This document shows, piece by piece, positions 12,764-23,790 of a DNA stretch of 64,000 bases (its first letter is position 1; every line of letters starts with the position of its first letter). Made by a program: the position numbers and the translations under genes. The DNA is from Kryptolebias marmoratus (taxonomy: Eukaryota; Chordata; Actinopteri; Cyprinodontiformes; Rivulidae): positions 16,562,486 through 16,626,485 of the forward strand of contig NC_051440.1 of NCBI RefSeq assembly GCF_001649575.2. The letters run 5' to 3'. Below the pieces are notes generated by a model. It was not told the origin of the DNA, searched no databases, and worked only from the letters and a program-made list of their open reading frames with translations.

Positions 12764-12825
<62 letters not shown>
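12702..12825 (+). repeat. GACA/GAAA compound microsatellite
   Basis: (GACA)n at 12702-12720 passes into (GAAA)n to 12825, with two GACA interruptions. The purine-only plus strand can form triplex DNA. Lys/Arg/Glu-rich frames crossing it in both directions are produced by the repeat and are not genes. Confidence 0.97.
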
Positions 12826-13929
12826 GCAAAGAATTGAGGGAGAAAGATATCAGTGTGTTAAATGACAATTATGGATGCACCGATGATACTGTACGAGGGC
12901 ATGTGTGTGATTTTGTGTGTGTGCAGAAATTTAGCGTTTGGCCTTATCGTGGCAAACTGCTCCAGCTCATGCAGCATGAAGAGGGTCCACAGGGATTATG
13001 CTTCCTCCTTCTTTGATTCCCCACAGATTGTTTGTGTCCTTGTGTTAATAGAATTAGCTATGCTTCATTTCCCATGGTCCTCTGTCCTGTCTTGGCCTCA
13101 TGATGGATGGCGCTTCTCACAGAGGGGTGAGTGTGCTTAAAAGTGTGCCGACTATTGGCCAGACAATGGGTCTAGCAACAACCACAAGTGCCCATTTCCC
13201 CCAGGTCAATAAGGCCACATGTTGTTTAGCAAAGAAAACAATGATAATGAGGAGCTTGGAGGAATTACGATAATACATAACTGTTTGGACAATTATCATT
13301 TTGACATATATGTTGCAATTATGTCTCTGTTTTAGTCTCAGAAAACCATTTTTACCACAGTTTGCAAAAGAACAAACAAAATCCATGTGCCTGCATTTGA
13401 AATAAACATTACAAACAAATAAAACCATTCACCTTGGCAATCAATAGAAGGAAAAAGAGAGGTATTCAAGATTCTTTCTGCTGTGTGGGTTGTAATTACA
13501 GCTCTGTTTATGCTATTGAAGTGCAAACTACTTATGTGATCGGTCATGAGAACAAAATGTTTGGTACATTAAAGGTTACCCACGAAAGGACTTTCCTTTT
13601 TCTTTTAACTATTACTACTTTTTGTTGACAAAACTTAAAGACAACCTATGTACATGACTGCAACATGTGCTTATACAAAATTAAAAATGATTAGAAATTT
13701 GTCTCATCTGTCAACACTTTTATTACTTTTCAAAGTGTGGGTGAAAACTTTGATGTTCCACAAAGCTCTACTACGAGTGTTTTTTTTTCACACATTAATG
13801 CAAAAAGCAGGGCTAAATTTGACAGATGATTGAAAAAACGAATTAATCTGATCACTGCAAATGTGCGCTTATGTTTTTGTCATTGAACAAAATTGTTTAT
13901 TTTGTCACTTTTATGATCATAACATGTCA
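12826..13929. other. AT-rich non-coding tract
   Basis: No recognised gene, repeat or splice pattern beyond short chance frames. Confidence 0.45.
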
Positions 13930-14220
13930 ATCACTTTGTGCAACTCAGAAACTGGATGTGCATCTAGAACTGATTATCTTTTGGAGTCACCAGAATTTAA
14001 GATGGCCACCAAGGCAAATCAAAATGATCCATCATCAAAATGACTATAATTTAGTCAGTTTTACAGATCTTGGCCAAAAATTTACTGTAGTGCTAAGATT
14101 CATACCCAACACACTTTAATAACTTGTTTTCTGTTTGTTAGCAAAATAACTCTTGAACCACTTAACAGATGTTAGTGGAATTCTCTGAGAGTCATCAATG
14201 CTTATACATCTACAAAAAAG
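13930..14220 (+). repeat. Family A interspersed repeat, copy A4
   Basis: Plus-strand copy cut at its 5' side. It has 'ggatgtgcatctagaactga', an AAGATGGCC core and an 'atacccaacaca'-like stretch. A second monomer start (CTGTTTGTTAGC near 14132) follows and breaks off after about 90 bp, again showing tandem monomers. Confidence 0.75.
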
Positions 14221-14275
14221 TTTCTTCCTCTTTAAAGGGAGTTATTTCTCCCTACTGTCACCTCCTGTATCTCAG
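14221..14275 (+). mobile_element. Possible LINE 3'-UTR scrap
   Basis: The stretch 'cctctttaaagggagttatt' and following 'ctccctactgtcacc' resembles the conserved segment just after the stop codon of L2/Rex1-type fish LINEs. It is too short for certainty and abuts family A copy A4. Confidence 0.3.
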
Positions 14276-15540
14276 AGATCATTTATTTGTTACTGATTTA
14301 TTATGAAAAGTGATTTGAAGTGTTTATTGTAGGAGATGGTATTACATAAAAAACCTAATTGAACTGAAATTTTAAAAACTAGAGCAAGAAGAAACATTAA
14401 ACATTAAAGCAAAAGTGTAGGATTTTTCCTATTATTCCTGCATGATAGTTCTTTTATGGATGATAGTTCTAAGTTTCCTGCCAAAAACACAAGTAGAAGT
14501 GAACTCTGAGTCTGCATCCTCCAACAAGGCCAGTGTCTTGTTCTAAAGTTTTAAACAAAGCTGTCTGGATCTGCTCAGACATTTAAAGGACCTTTTCTTT
14601 GGCTGTCTTGTACCGCCAATAAAGAGTTGTAAAATTTCAAAAGGGAAATGTAATTTTGTAATGTTTCTGACAGACAGCACTGAACATATTGCTCTGCTTT
14701 GGTTCTTCTCTGGCAGGAGAATTAGTTGTTTTTTTGGTAACTATTGAGAGAATATTGCAAATAAATCCAATACATCTAACATTTACATTTACAGGTTAGT
14801 GTTTAGTTTTGGTTCTGTAGCACCGGTAATCTATTACTGTTATATGATTAATAAAAGTTTGAAGGCCTTTTCTTCCAATCTGTAAGACTTTGCATATAAA
14901 AAATAAAATATAGATGTTTTAAACATGTATATATGTGCCACAGTGCGTAAGACCGGATGTGTGTGATATAGACAAGGTTCAGTAACCAAAATATGATTTA
15001 TTAATTCACAAGTTTTTCATACATCAACTGATATTTATAAAAGTGTATTTGGAAAAACTGACCACCACACAGCACATTTTCTATGTCCTGTATTTAAGAC
15101 TGCAGGGTAATAAGGTGGAGATGGTGCTTTGTTTCTAGCTGTTTATAGCTCCTAACAGGGGGTTGGTCTCTCATTATCTTGGTTACAGAGGCATGGCCAA
15201 CAGACTGCAGGCCACACACACTCCAGAGGACGTGCACTGACCTGTCTACTGCTCATCTGCTCACCAGGACCACACAAGCATACACACGCAGCTCATGCAC
15301 ACACAAACTGAATACTTTGTAAATGAGTCACCTGACTCACCTTCTGTCCAGAGTGCTCTACACTTAAAGTTATCTGCTGCTAACTTACGTGTTTTATCTC
15401 AGTTCTTCTTCATTTGTTTTTGAAAAAGATTGCGGTTTGTAGAATCAAAACATTTTTTTTTTCTCAAAGTTAACTCGAGCTTGTATGCAGTTTCCCCAAC
15501 TGTTTTAAACAGTCAAATGTCACTTGCAAAACCCTTAAAT
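14276..15540. other. Non-coding tract
   Basis: No gene recognised. It ends at the left target duplication (TAAAT, 15536-15540) of the solo LTR. Confidence 0.45.
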
Positions 15541-15972
15541 TGTCATGAATGTCAGTGTTTTGGTTCTTTGTTTGAGTCTGGTTTCTTGTTTTGGATTGTC
15601 TGTTGGTTTTCTGTTTCCTTGTCATCATTCACCTCCCCAGTAGTTTTCCATTCATGCCTGCCACGCCCACCTCACCTGCTCCTCGTTTAGTCCACAGCTG
15701 CACCCCATAACCATTTTCCCTCTGTCTTTAAAACCGGTCTCTGTTTTGTCACTTGTCACTGGGTCATTGCGTTTTGTCATGCTTGTCGTTCCTTTGTTCT
15801 CTACCTTGCCATGTCATGCCTTGTTTCTAAGTTGGATTTCTGTTATTGTTAGTTTTTGCTGCCACGTCAGCCTTTTGTTTTGTTCGAGTTTTAGTTTAAT
15901 AAATTTGTTTTTGTTCCTTTAAAACTATGCGTCTGCGTTCTGGGTTCGCCGCCATCTCTCCACATTATGACA
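15541..15972 (+). mobile_element. Solo LTR with 5-bp target duplication
   Basis: A 432-bp element bounded by TGTCATGAAT and ATTATGACA, so it has TG...CA ends within a short inverted repeat. It is flanked by identical TAAAT on both sides (15536-15540 and 15973-15977). Inside, a TATA-like TTTAAAA (15727-15733) precedes an AATAAA signal (15898-15903), as expected for an LTR read on the plus strand. A 5-bp duplication fits Ty3/Gypsy-like or other LTR integrases. No internal region or second LTR is nearby, so it is a recombined solo LTR. Confidence 0.8.
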
Positions 15973-17095
15973 TAAATGCAGACATTCCTGTGTGTTTACA
16001 AGTGCACGCATACCTTTCCAGATATGTATGTGTAGTTAAAAACATTCTGTGTACAGTATGGTATTTGGCCTCTTCTCTGAGCTTTCTCACCACACCCACA
16101 ATTCATTAGTAATTGACCGCAGCAGCCTCACTCATTAAACATTAAAGGGCTACTGGTGAATAATTGATTAATGATATGAGGCGATCTGCAGCAACATTCT
16201 GACAATAAAAGTGCATAGATGAGCTGAAGGAGAGGCCTCGACACATGATGCAGACACACTCACTCACTAACTCAAAGTTCACTTGACTCAATGTTCAAAA
16301 GATCTTATCTGTGTGGTACTGAAGACTATAAAACATATCAATTTGCTCCCAAATTAGGCAGGAAACTAATGATTTTCACCACTTGTTCTCTTAAAGCCTG
16401 CTCTCAGTCATAGTTTTACAGTGTGTGTAATGTTTTTCAGCAAACACTCTACAGTGCGAGCCATTCAATGTAAAGAGATTATGAAAGTTCAGGCAAAGTG
16501 CTCTCTGAGCATCATTAGCTCATTTCTTTCTGAATGTAATTCAATGCTAAAGAATTAGCTCTTCGGCAAAGACAAAAAAAGTTTTGACTTCCTTTCTAAA
16601 TGAAAAAAAGACTCATCCACGTGGACTTTTAAGGTGCAATTCGGTAAAAATGGAAACACCCTTCAGCTGTTGTTAGATTTTAACATCAACTAGAACAAAA
16701 CACTAATGTTAAAATGAGAAATACAGTAGATGTTTAACTGTAAAAAACAAAACAATTTAGTTTCAGAGAAAATCTGGTCTCAGATTGTAACTGGTTAATA
16801 TTAAACTGTTGATGCTTCAGGGCTCAAAAGTCTTTGAAAAATGAAGAAAACCTGTCACAATCAAACCTGGTTCTAAGAAACACATTTGATTGTGGCTATG
16901 ACATATGATGTAAAGTAATTTTCAAGATTCGGTTTTATTGATTAAAAATAATGAATTATTGGATCAATGTAAGATAATTTTCCCTCAGAGATCAGCACTT
17001 TGGGTTTTTTCATGCCTTGAATTAAGTTATTGTTAGTCAACTTTGATGCAAGATGTTGTCAATCTGTGACTTTTTGAAATTCAACAAATAAAGAG
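15973..17095. other. Non-coding tract with a possible conserved element
   Basis: About 16090-16240 contains clustered homeodomain-type (ATTGATTAATGA) and SOX-type (ACAATAA) motifs in sequence that is neither simple nor transposon-like. About 16450-16570 is similar in character. Both look like candidate conserved non-coding elements, which cannot be tested without an alignment. Confidence 0.3.
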
Positions 17096-17800
17096 GTTTC
17101 TATTGACATACTTCACAGCGTAGATCTCTGATGAAAAGTTTAAACAGTTTCTGTATGCTTGAACAATAAGAACAGCAGACGATTGAGTACACAACTCTGA
17201 GGAACTCCAGGTCTAAATACTGTGCAGACAGAGGAGCACCAGACTGAGCTGTCAGCCAAGTCTGTCCAAAATCAAATAACAAAGCGTTGTGCTCAGATCC
17301 AGAGATATGAGTTTACAGAATAGCTTGGCGGGTGAGATTGAGTTGAATCTTGTCGAGATAGGAAGGAATGACATTTTGATGTAGGTTTAGTTGTAGTCAA
17401 AAAGTTTGAAGACAGATTGGAGTGCTGAAAATTGAGTTGGCAGCCTCAATCTGTTAGTGCTTAAAGCAAACTGGTGAGGAACTAGGCTGGCGGGGATTTT
17501 GCCTTTGACGCAGAACCAGCGATTTGAAACTCTTCATCAGAATGGCAGCAGTTTCACAATGTGGTACTTGTTTGGGGGAAAAAAGTAAACTTTTTATGAT
17601 GGAGTGATGATGGCTGTCTGGAAGCAGATGGGAACATTTTCCTGTACTGGAGGTAAGAACATCTGCAAACTGACTTGCACATGTGTTTAATACAAGGCAG
17701 GGGGATGTTATCCGGCCCAACAGCTTTACAAGTATTCTGTGTAAATCTGCTGACACTGCAACATTCATTCCAACTGGTAAAAGCGGACTTAATGTGATTC
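17096..17800 (-). mobile_element. Decayed LINE reverse-transcriptase fragment (CR1/L2/Rex1-like)
   Basis: On the minus strand, in shifting frames, typical motifs appear in order. AVGPDNIP (near 17720-17695) is the N-terminal RT motif. CASQFADV follows, then MKSFKSLVL (near 17550-17520). A PGVPQSCVLNRLLF match to RT motif B lies within 17161-17220. At least two frameshifts are needed and stops are present, so it is a pseudogene relic. The YxDD catalytic motif is not seen; the fragment seems to stop before it. The clade call is from motif resemblance. Confidence 0.75.
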
Positions 17801-18910
17801 AGGATATGGACACACACCCACCTACAGACACACAGTTTTGATTCCCTTACTTTAGAGGTTGTTACATTAACTTACCCATTCATTTTTGTAGACCTCTTTT
17901 AACCATGGCCATATCTATATCTTGGATCCTAAGTTTAAATATATTGCTATATGTATATATGGATTTGGTTTTGCTCCCACAATGCATCTCTGGAAATAGA
18001 TGTCAATGCGCACAACACTATTTATGAGCGCAAACACATAGTGCTTACACAGACATTCACGGAAGGAAAATAAGGATAATGGCAGTGATGTATAGTGAAA
18101 AAAGGTGTCTGCTTTCTGAGAGAGTGCACATTTATCAGAGTAATGGCAAAGTGAGATACCTCCGCTGTCCAAGACTTGGTGAGGGTCACTCATGTAGGTG
18201 ATTTACAGAATACATGTTCACTCCCTTTATTCAGCTAACCTTTTGTGTGTTTGTGTTCATATTTATGCATCTGTATGAAAGCCTCCATTCATATAAATCT
18301 CTTTTACATGTGCTGTCAGCAGTGAAGCAGACAGACTAGGATATTATTGTGTTTTTATATGTAAATTTGATTTGATGAAAAGATGTTTTTCTAATAAGGT
18401 GATCCATCCTTGAATATCAAAAGTCATCCAAACCATTGAACTTCTTCTAGTTTTGGTTTACTGTAAGGTGCAACATGCTGATTTTATTTCCTTTTTTGTG
18501 TATTTATAATTTATCTCCTAATCTAGAGTGAGATTTTCCTATATGCTCTTTCATGTTTGATTGAAATAGCACAGAAATCATCTCATCCCTGTCCATTAAT
18601 CTTCCATTTGGTTAATTATCACTGTTTCTAATTACGAACCTCTCAACTGAAGTGCTTCCTCTGCCTGCGCCTATTTTTCTTTTCTTGTCGCTCATCTTTT
18701 CTGTGTTGCCATTCACAGTGTGGCTACATAGACCAGCAATAAGAAAACTTTTAATGAGCTGTAAGTGTAGCTGTAGGGAAATGATTAAAATTGTCAGGGC
18801 ACATGCTCTTGTCTTAGCCAATCTTTGCTTCCATGCAGATAGTGACATTGGATAAATTTCTTGTGCTTACTGTTAGAATACCACCTCCTCCTCTTTATTT
18901 TTTTAAGTAG
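17801..18910. other. Non-coding tract
   Basis: No gene recognised. The last 30 bases form a good polypyrimidine tract and AG acceptor for the candidate exon that follows. Confidence 0.4.
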
Positions 18911-19022
18911 ATGCCTCGGTTGGAGCGGGCTACACATGTCTGGCCATCAAGCTGCTATTTCTGCCCGTGCCAGTCGCTCTAGGATTGCTGCTCCGAGAGG
19001 AGTGCTTTGAAGAGCTGTCCAG
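18911..19022 (+). other. Candidate orphan exon (112 bp)
   Basis: The left edge has a long pyrimidine tract ending TTTTTTTAAGTAG. The right edge is CCAG|GTGAGAG, a near-consensus donor. One frame is open throughout (about 37 codons); it includes VGAGYTCLAIK and a hydrophobic LLFLPVPVALGLLL stretch, then REECFEELS. GC content is higher than in the flanks. I recognise no family, and no partner exon is evident, so it may be a lncRNA exon, a conserved element or chance. Confidence 0.25.
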
Positions 19023-20197
19023 GTGAGAGCTTGGCAAAGGCAGAGCATTTCTGCTCTTTCACAACACAGAGTGGCCCTCAGGGACTCAAATTGCCCTGCA
19101 GTGTTATGGATAATACTTAAATCCACACTAAAATCACACAAAACACACATGCAGACACAAAAACTCCATTTAGAGTTTTGCATGCAAGCCGGCAAAGCAT
19201 ATGTTCAGACTTTTCAAGAGACACCAATGTACTTACACAGTATAAAAAGACAATCAGACAAAACAGATTGAAAAAAACATTGATGATTCAAATGAATAAA
19301 AACTGCTCGAACAGTTTCTGGATTTCAGCTCTTTTTTTAGGCTGCTTTTTTTTTCTTTCATCCATTCTTTTTTAATTTCACCTCCCCCCTTTTTAATCAG
19401 CAGAAAACAGACTACAGACCATGAGACCATATGTGCCTGTGTGTATGTAAGTGCAATTATTGGTATCCAATTACGTATGCTGCTCTGTTCCAAGATGCTC
19501 CAGAGATGCCATTGTGGTAAAGTAAAAAGTGAATTCATCTCCTGACAGATCCACACAAATGCCCCCAGAATGCAGTAAATGTTTATTTCAAGAATGGTGC
19601 TCAATAGTCTTTCTGTTTGAATACCTCAAAGGACAAATTTTATGTGGACTGATGTTTCCTCAGGGCAAAGTTGTATTTTCTCTGCTGCCGGTGTATCTGT
19701 AACTATCTGCGAGAGGAGAGAAGCTTAGCTGCTGAGCAGAACCCAAGAAGATCTGCTTTTTCCTCCCTCAGTTTTAGATAATCATGCAGTCTTTCTGCTG
19801 GTAATAGAAAACCTATTTTCTGCAACTCCGATCTCCTCAGCGACAACGTCAGGAATAGTCTCGTCCAAGATATGTTTGTCTATCCAAGTGTACAGTGAAC
19901 GTTCAAAAACACAGCCATCATGAGAGCAAAACTAAACAAAAACAGCAAACATAAATTCAAATGAAACGAGACACACATTTAAACGCACACATGCAGTCGT
20001 TTACAGCGTACACAGGCACAAAGATGCAGATTGCTTCTACAAGTGGACTGCTGTGGATAATAAATCATTTCGTGCTCACATAATCTTAGAGATGACAAAC
20101 TATGTGTAGCTCATAATGTATTTCTTCATAAAAGTTTGCGTGTGCTGAGGAATAAAGACTTTTTTCATTTCCGGTGTGTGTGGATCTGCTTCTGTAG
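19023..20197. other. Non-coding tract
   Basis: No recognised gene. Overlapping frames at 19023-19604 on both strands lack family resemblance. Confidence 0.4.
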
Positions 20198-20318
20198 GTG
20201 GAATGAGGCATATGTGTGAACTGTGGCATTAAGCCTTGGCGGCACAATTTCAAGTCACAGCCTCAAGGCGGCCTCTTCACTTATCAAGTTAAACAAGCCG
20301 GTTACTGAGGCGCACCAG
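20198..20318 (+). other. Possible non-coding exon or conserved element
   Basis: CTGCTTCTGTAG| at the left and CACCAG|GTGAGC at the right look like acceptor and donor, 121 bp apart. All three frames contain stops, so any exon would be untranslated or lncRNA. Composition is GC-richer than the flanks. Confidence 0.2.
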
Positions 20319-20529
20319 GTGAGCCAATATGAAATGGAAAATATTATGATTTATAGGCTACAATGCATTAAAAACAGAGTTAAAAGAGGACCAGTGACTT
20401 AAATAACCCCTGTTATTTAGTCACAAGATTAACTATTTACTCAGAAAACACAAAGTTTTCATATGTTGTAATAAAAAAAAAAAACTTACAACTTTTATGT
20501 TGTGATACTGAAAGTAGAACTCAGACGAT

Positions 20530-20890
20530 TTTTTTTAAAGAATAGTTTAGATCTTTTGAAGTGGGGTGCTGTGGAAATGTTAAAAACAATTAATATCTTA
20601 CATTTTGGAGATAGCTCTTGAATGACCTCAGCTTGAAGGAAAGGAAATTAATTATGACATAATTTTCAAGCTAACAGCTAGTCCAAGTGGGAGCAAGACC
20701 AAAGAAAATTGCTGCCGTCTTAATACAACTGAAAGACACATTGCAGTTATCATTGTTTTTTCAAACCTAATACGATTCAAAAACCTATTTACAACAGATA
20801 AGGCATCAATTGTTTATAAATCTTCTGCAAAACTCCACTTCAAATGATCTGAACTACTGCATTAGGTTCAGGAATTTCAATCACCTGGCT
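20530..20890 (+). repeat. Family B interspersed repeat, copy B1
   Basis: Shares a 38-bp core with 46270-46307, 35 positions identical, beginning with a 20-bp identical run (20667-20686). Weaker similarity extends upstream ('atgacctcagcttgaa'). It resembles a repeat common in teleosts, as I recall; class unknown. Borders are approximate. Confidence 0.5.
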
Positions 20891-21600
20891 GGACTAAGGC
20901 AGTAAAAATCGGATTCAGTGTTTATATGCAAGCATGTGCCTCATGTTTTATTACTCAGATATACTATACATGAAGGTGCAATATCAAGAATTAGCTGGAC
21001 TGAATGTGTCTTTTCCCTCCTCTACTTTACCTTCCGCACCTAAAGAAGCAATGATATTTTTATTGGGTAAAGATAGGTTGAATCAGTTTTCATTAATCAG
21101 CAAACAATCTGAAAGAGCAGATCTGAAGTCAGTTTCATGTCTAAATTAGAGCACTTAGTCGCAACACATGGTAAATGAGCCTTAATGAGTTTCCCAGCCT
21201 TTATTTTCTGCACTATTACACAGCCCTATGGCAGCGCTGAGATATCTGCTGTTCCTGCTGGGGCTAATATCCTCTAACCATCATGATGACACTGCCACCA
21301 GACATTCATATACACGCAGGTAATTGCATGCTCTAGGCATATACTGTGTATATATTTGTGTGTTAGTGTATGAGAGGGATTGTAGTGTTCACAAGAAAAT
21401 TTGTACTGAGAGTAAATCTAAGTTGAGGCAAAGGGAGAAAACATTATTAAGAATTGTAACTGTTGACAATGACAGTGCATCTTTTTCAGCAGCTTATTTT
21501 TACACAGTCTTTTTACATACATACACACACAAACACACACACATACACACAGTATATATACAGTAAATACATATACTGAAAACCGGCTCTTTACTGGTCT
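20891..21600. other. Non-coding tract with CA-rich simple repeat
   Basis: About 21180-21300 is a GC-balanced, non-repetitive stretch that could be a conserved element. A CA-rich run lies at about 21517-21550. Confidence 0.35.
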
Positions 21601-22530
21601 TTCCCTGTGAACAGATGTACTTCAGCTCAGGCCTGGGAGCTTCAGGGTTCTATGCAGTACAGCTGTTCCCAGATCTCTGAGTTTATTCCTGGGATCTGCA
21701 GTTTTGGGGCCACATCTTCAAACCCAAGTTCTCCAATGTCCACTTGTACCACTGAGGTCTTTACTTTCCACAGCTTCTTCATTTCCTTTTTAAGCTCTTG
21801 ATATTTATCAAGCTTCTCAAATTTTTTCTTGATCTTGACCATCAGAATTGACTGGTCACCTGTTTGTCAGTCTGGATCTGGAAGTCCCACAGCCCACAGC
21901 CCTGTTATTCTCCACCACCTTTAGTAGAGTCTCCCCCTTTGACTGTGGGACCTCCTGTTCATACTCAGTACAGATGTTCATGTACACTATTCCATCCACT
22001 TGGTATGGTGTTCCATGTATGCTTTGCCTGCATCCCACATCCTGCTGTTAGATTGTCTCAGCGGCGTCTTTGCACAGCCTGCATCATGGGTCCTGTCAGG
22101 TTTGGCAAACCCTAGCCTGTATTGCTCTTGTGCTGCTATGCTAAGTGCTTCTGTGCTGTCCTTCAGTCCAGCCCTCTCCAGCCACTAGTAGGATTTCTTG
22201 ATGTCAGTCTGTCTGTGATACACATCATTCAGAGGGGTTTCCTTCCCTGATGGTTTCTAATGTTCCGCCTCTTTCATATTGAGTTTCTGCTATCTGAGAC
22301 TTTCACTTAGTTCATTACTGGGGGCTTTCTTCCTGATGTACTCCAGGTTATTTTTTGTTTTGTATTCTATAGTGGCTCTGTTGCTCACTAGCAGACTGTA
22401 CAGTCTCCGAATTTGGGCTGAAACTTTCCATGCCTTGTGAGGAGCTTCCTCATCTTGATATCAGTGGCTTCTATTTCCTCCTTTGGCCAGGCTATTATAC
22501 CAGCAGGGTATCTGATAACTGGCAGGGATC
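21601..22530 (-). mobile_element. Decayed 3' part of a LINE with restriction-like endonuclease architecture
   Basis: Read on the minus strand, from 22530 down, in several frames: LPVIRYPAGIIAWPKEEIEA (about 22525-22465), a damaged zinc-knuckle CRLC (near 22075), QVDGIVYMNICTEYEQEVPQ (about 21990-21930) and KKLWKVKTSVV (about 21790-21760). This order matches the C-terminal half of fish LINEs of the REL-endonuclease group (R2/R4/NeSL-like), from memory. Frameshifts and stops are frequent. The PD...D nuclease segment expected between the zinc-knuckle and the tail is not visible and seems deleted at about 21845-21860, so this copy is dead. Confidence 0.75.
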
Positions 22531-23075
22531 TGGGGCACACATTTGTCATTTTAGAACACAACAAATATTTTTTTTAGAAGAACAGATGCTCTCCAGTAGA
22601 GACACAGATTTTTAAGCAGAACATCCTTTTTGGTATGTGTGTGGGTGCACGAGTGTGTGTGTATGTGCATAAATATGGTAGTAATCATTTCACGGCTCAT
22701 CTGAATGGTAAATCTTTCTTTGCAATGCACCTCCTATTCTCATGTAAAGAAATTTAAAAAAAAAAAGGAAAAACATGCTTGTTTTTGCCATTTTGTCAAA
22801 TCAACGGCAGCATTTCTAATGAAGACTTAGACATATGTTAGCTGGATGTAGAGTGGCATCCATTAATCATGTGATACTGAGTGGAGTGACAGATACTCAC
22901 ATCAGCACTTACATCAACAGCAGAGTACATGCTGAAACAGTGTACTGTAAAGCATGGATGATGTCAAAACTGATTTTACCACATATTCTGGAGACCCCCA
23001 AAAAGGAGGTGACAGGCAGTGAAGAAGCTTTATAATAAAACTGAGCAGACTGCTTGTCTTCTTTTTAGGTCAAGC
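22531..23075. other. Non-coding tract
   Basis: TG-rich and A-rich simple sequence; no gene recognised. Confidence 0.45.
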
Positions 23076-23790
23076 TGATGACAGTAATTGCTAGTGTTGG
23101 TGAACGTTTCTCTTCCCATCTTTTTATTTGTTGTGTTGTTATTTGTGGGTTTTATCGTGTTTTGTTTTCTTGTTTTTGAATTAACTTTCTGATTTCCATC
23201 TCAGTACTTCAGTCATTCTGTATAATTTGAAATCAATTTTCCTTCTGTGCCTCGGTTGGCTGATCTTTCTCTTTTAATCTGTAAAGATTTTCCTGTCAGG
23301 TCTTTCTGTTAAGTTTTGATTCTATTCTTGTTTCACAGATAGATTAAGTCGACTGATTACCACACCTGCTACATGTTTTGTTTTACTCAGTATTCGTCCT
23401 CTTTGCCTAATTATGTTCATTGACAGATCACTGCCACTGCATCTGGTTGCTGTTCTTTAAGTTTATTTTGCTTGTTTGAAATGTTTGTTTCTTTATGAGC
23501 TTTATTTGGCCAGCTGCCTCCTGCCTGTTCATCCTGTGTCAGAACAGTCCTTCAAACACTCACCCCAACAGATCTTTTTTTGGCCTTTAAATAGATCCTG
23601 TGAAGTTTGTTTCAGGGAACTACAGGACACACTTCTACTTTTGAAAGGCTAAATTTTCTTGTTTCTCATTCCATAAATTGATTCTCTTTTTCTTTTCTCT
23701 GGGTAAGTTATTAAAGTTCATTTTTTGTCCTCATCCTGCCTGGCAGTCCTGTCTTTAAGTCTCCTTGCAGCACTTACCTTGACATTTTAC
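23076..23790 (+). mobile_element. Possible old LTR
   Basis: A strongly T/C-rich stretch. It begins near 'gatgacagtaatt', contains a TATA-like TTTAAATA (about 23587), a polyadenylation-like TTATTAAAG (about 23710) and then 'ttttttgtcctcatcctgcctg', and ends near 'ccttgacatt'. This order resembles fish LTRs such as the one at 15541. Ends are not clean and no target duplication is found. Confidence 0.35.

Noticed and set aside
12558..13016. 152-codon open frame rich in Lys, Arg and Glu
   Set aside because: Its length comes from the GACA/GAAA microsatellite, which gives open frames in several phases and on both strands. No domain lies outside the repeat.
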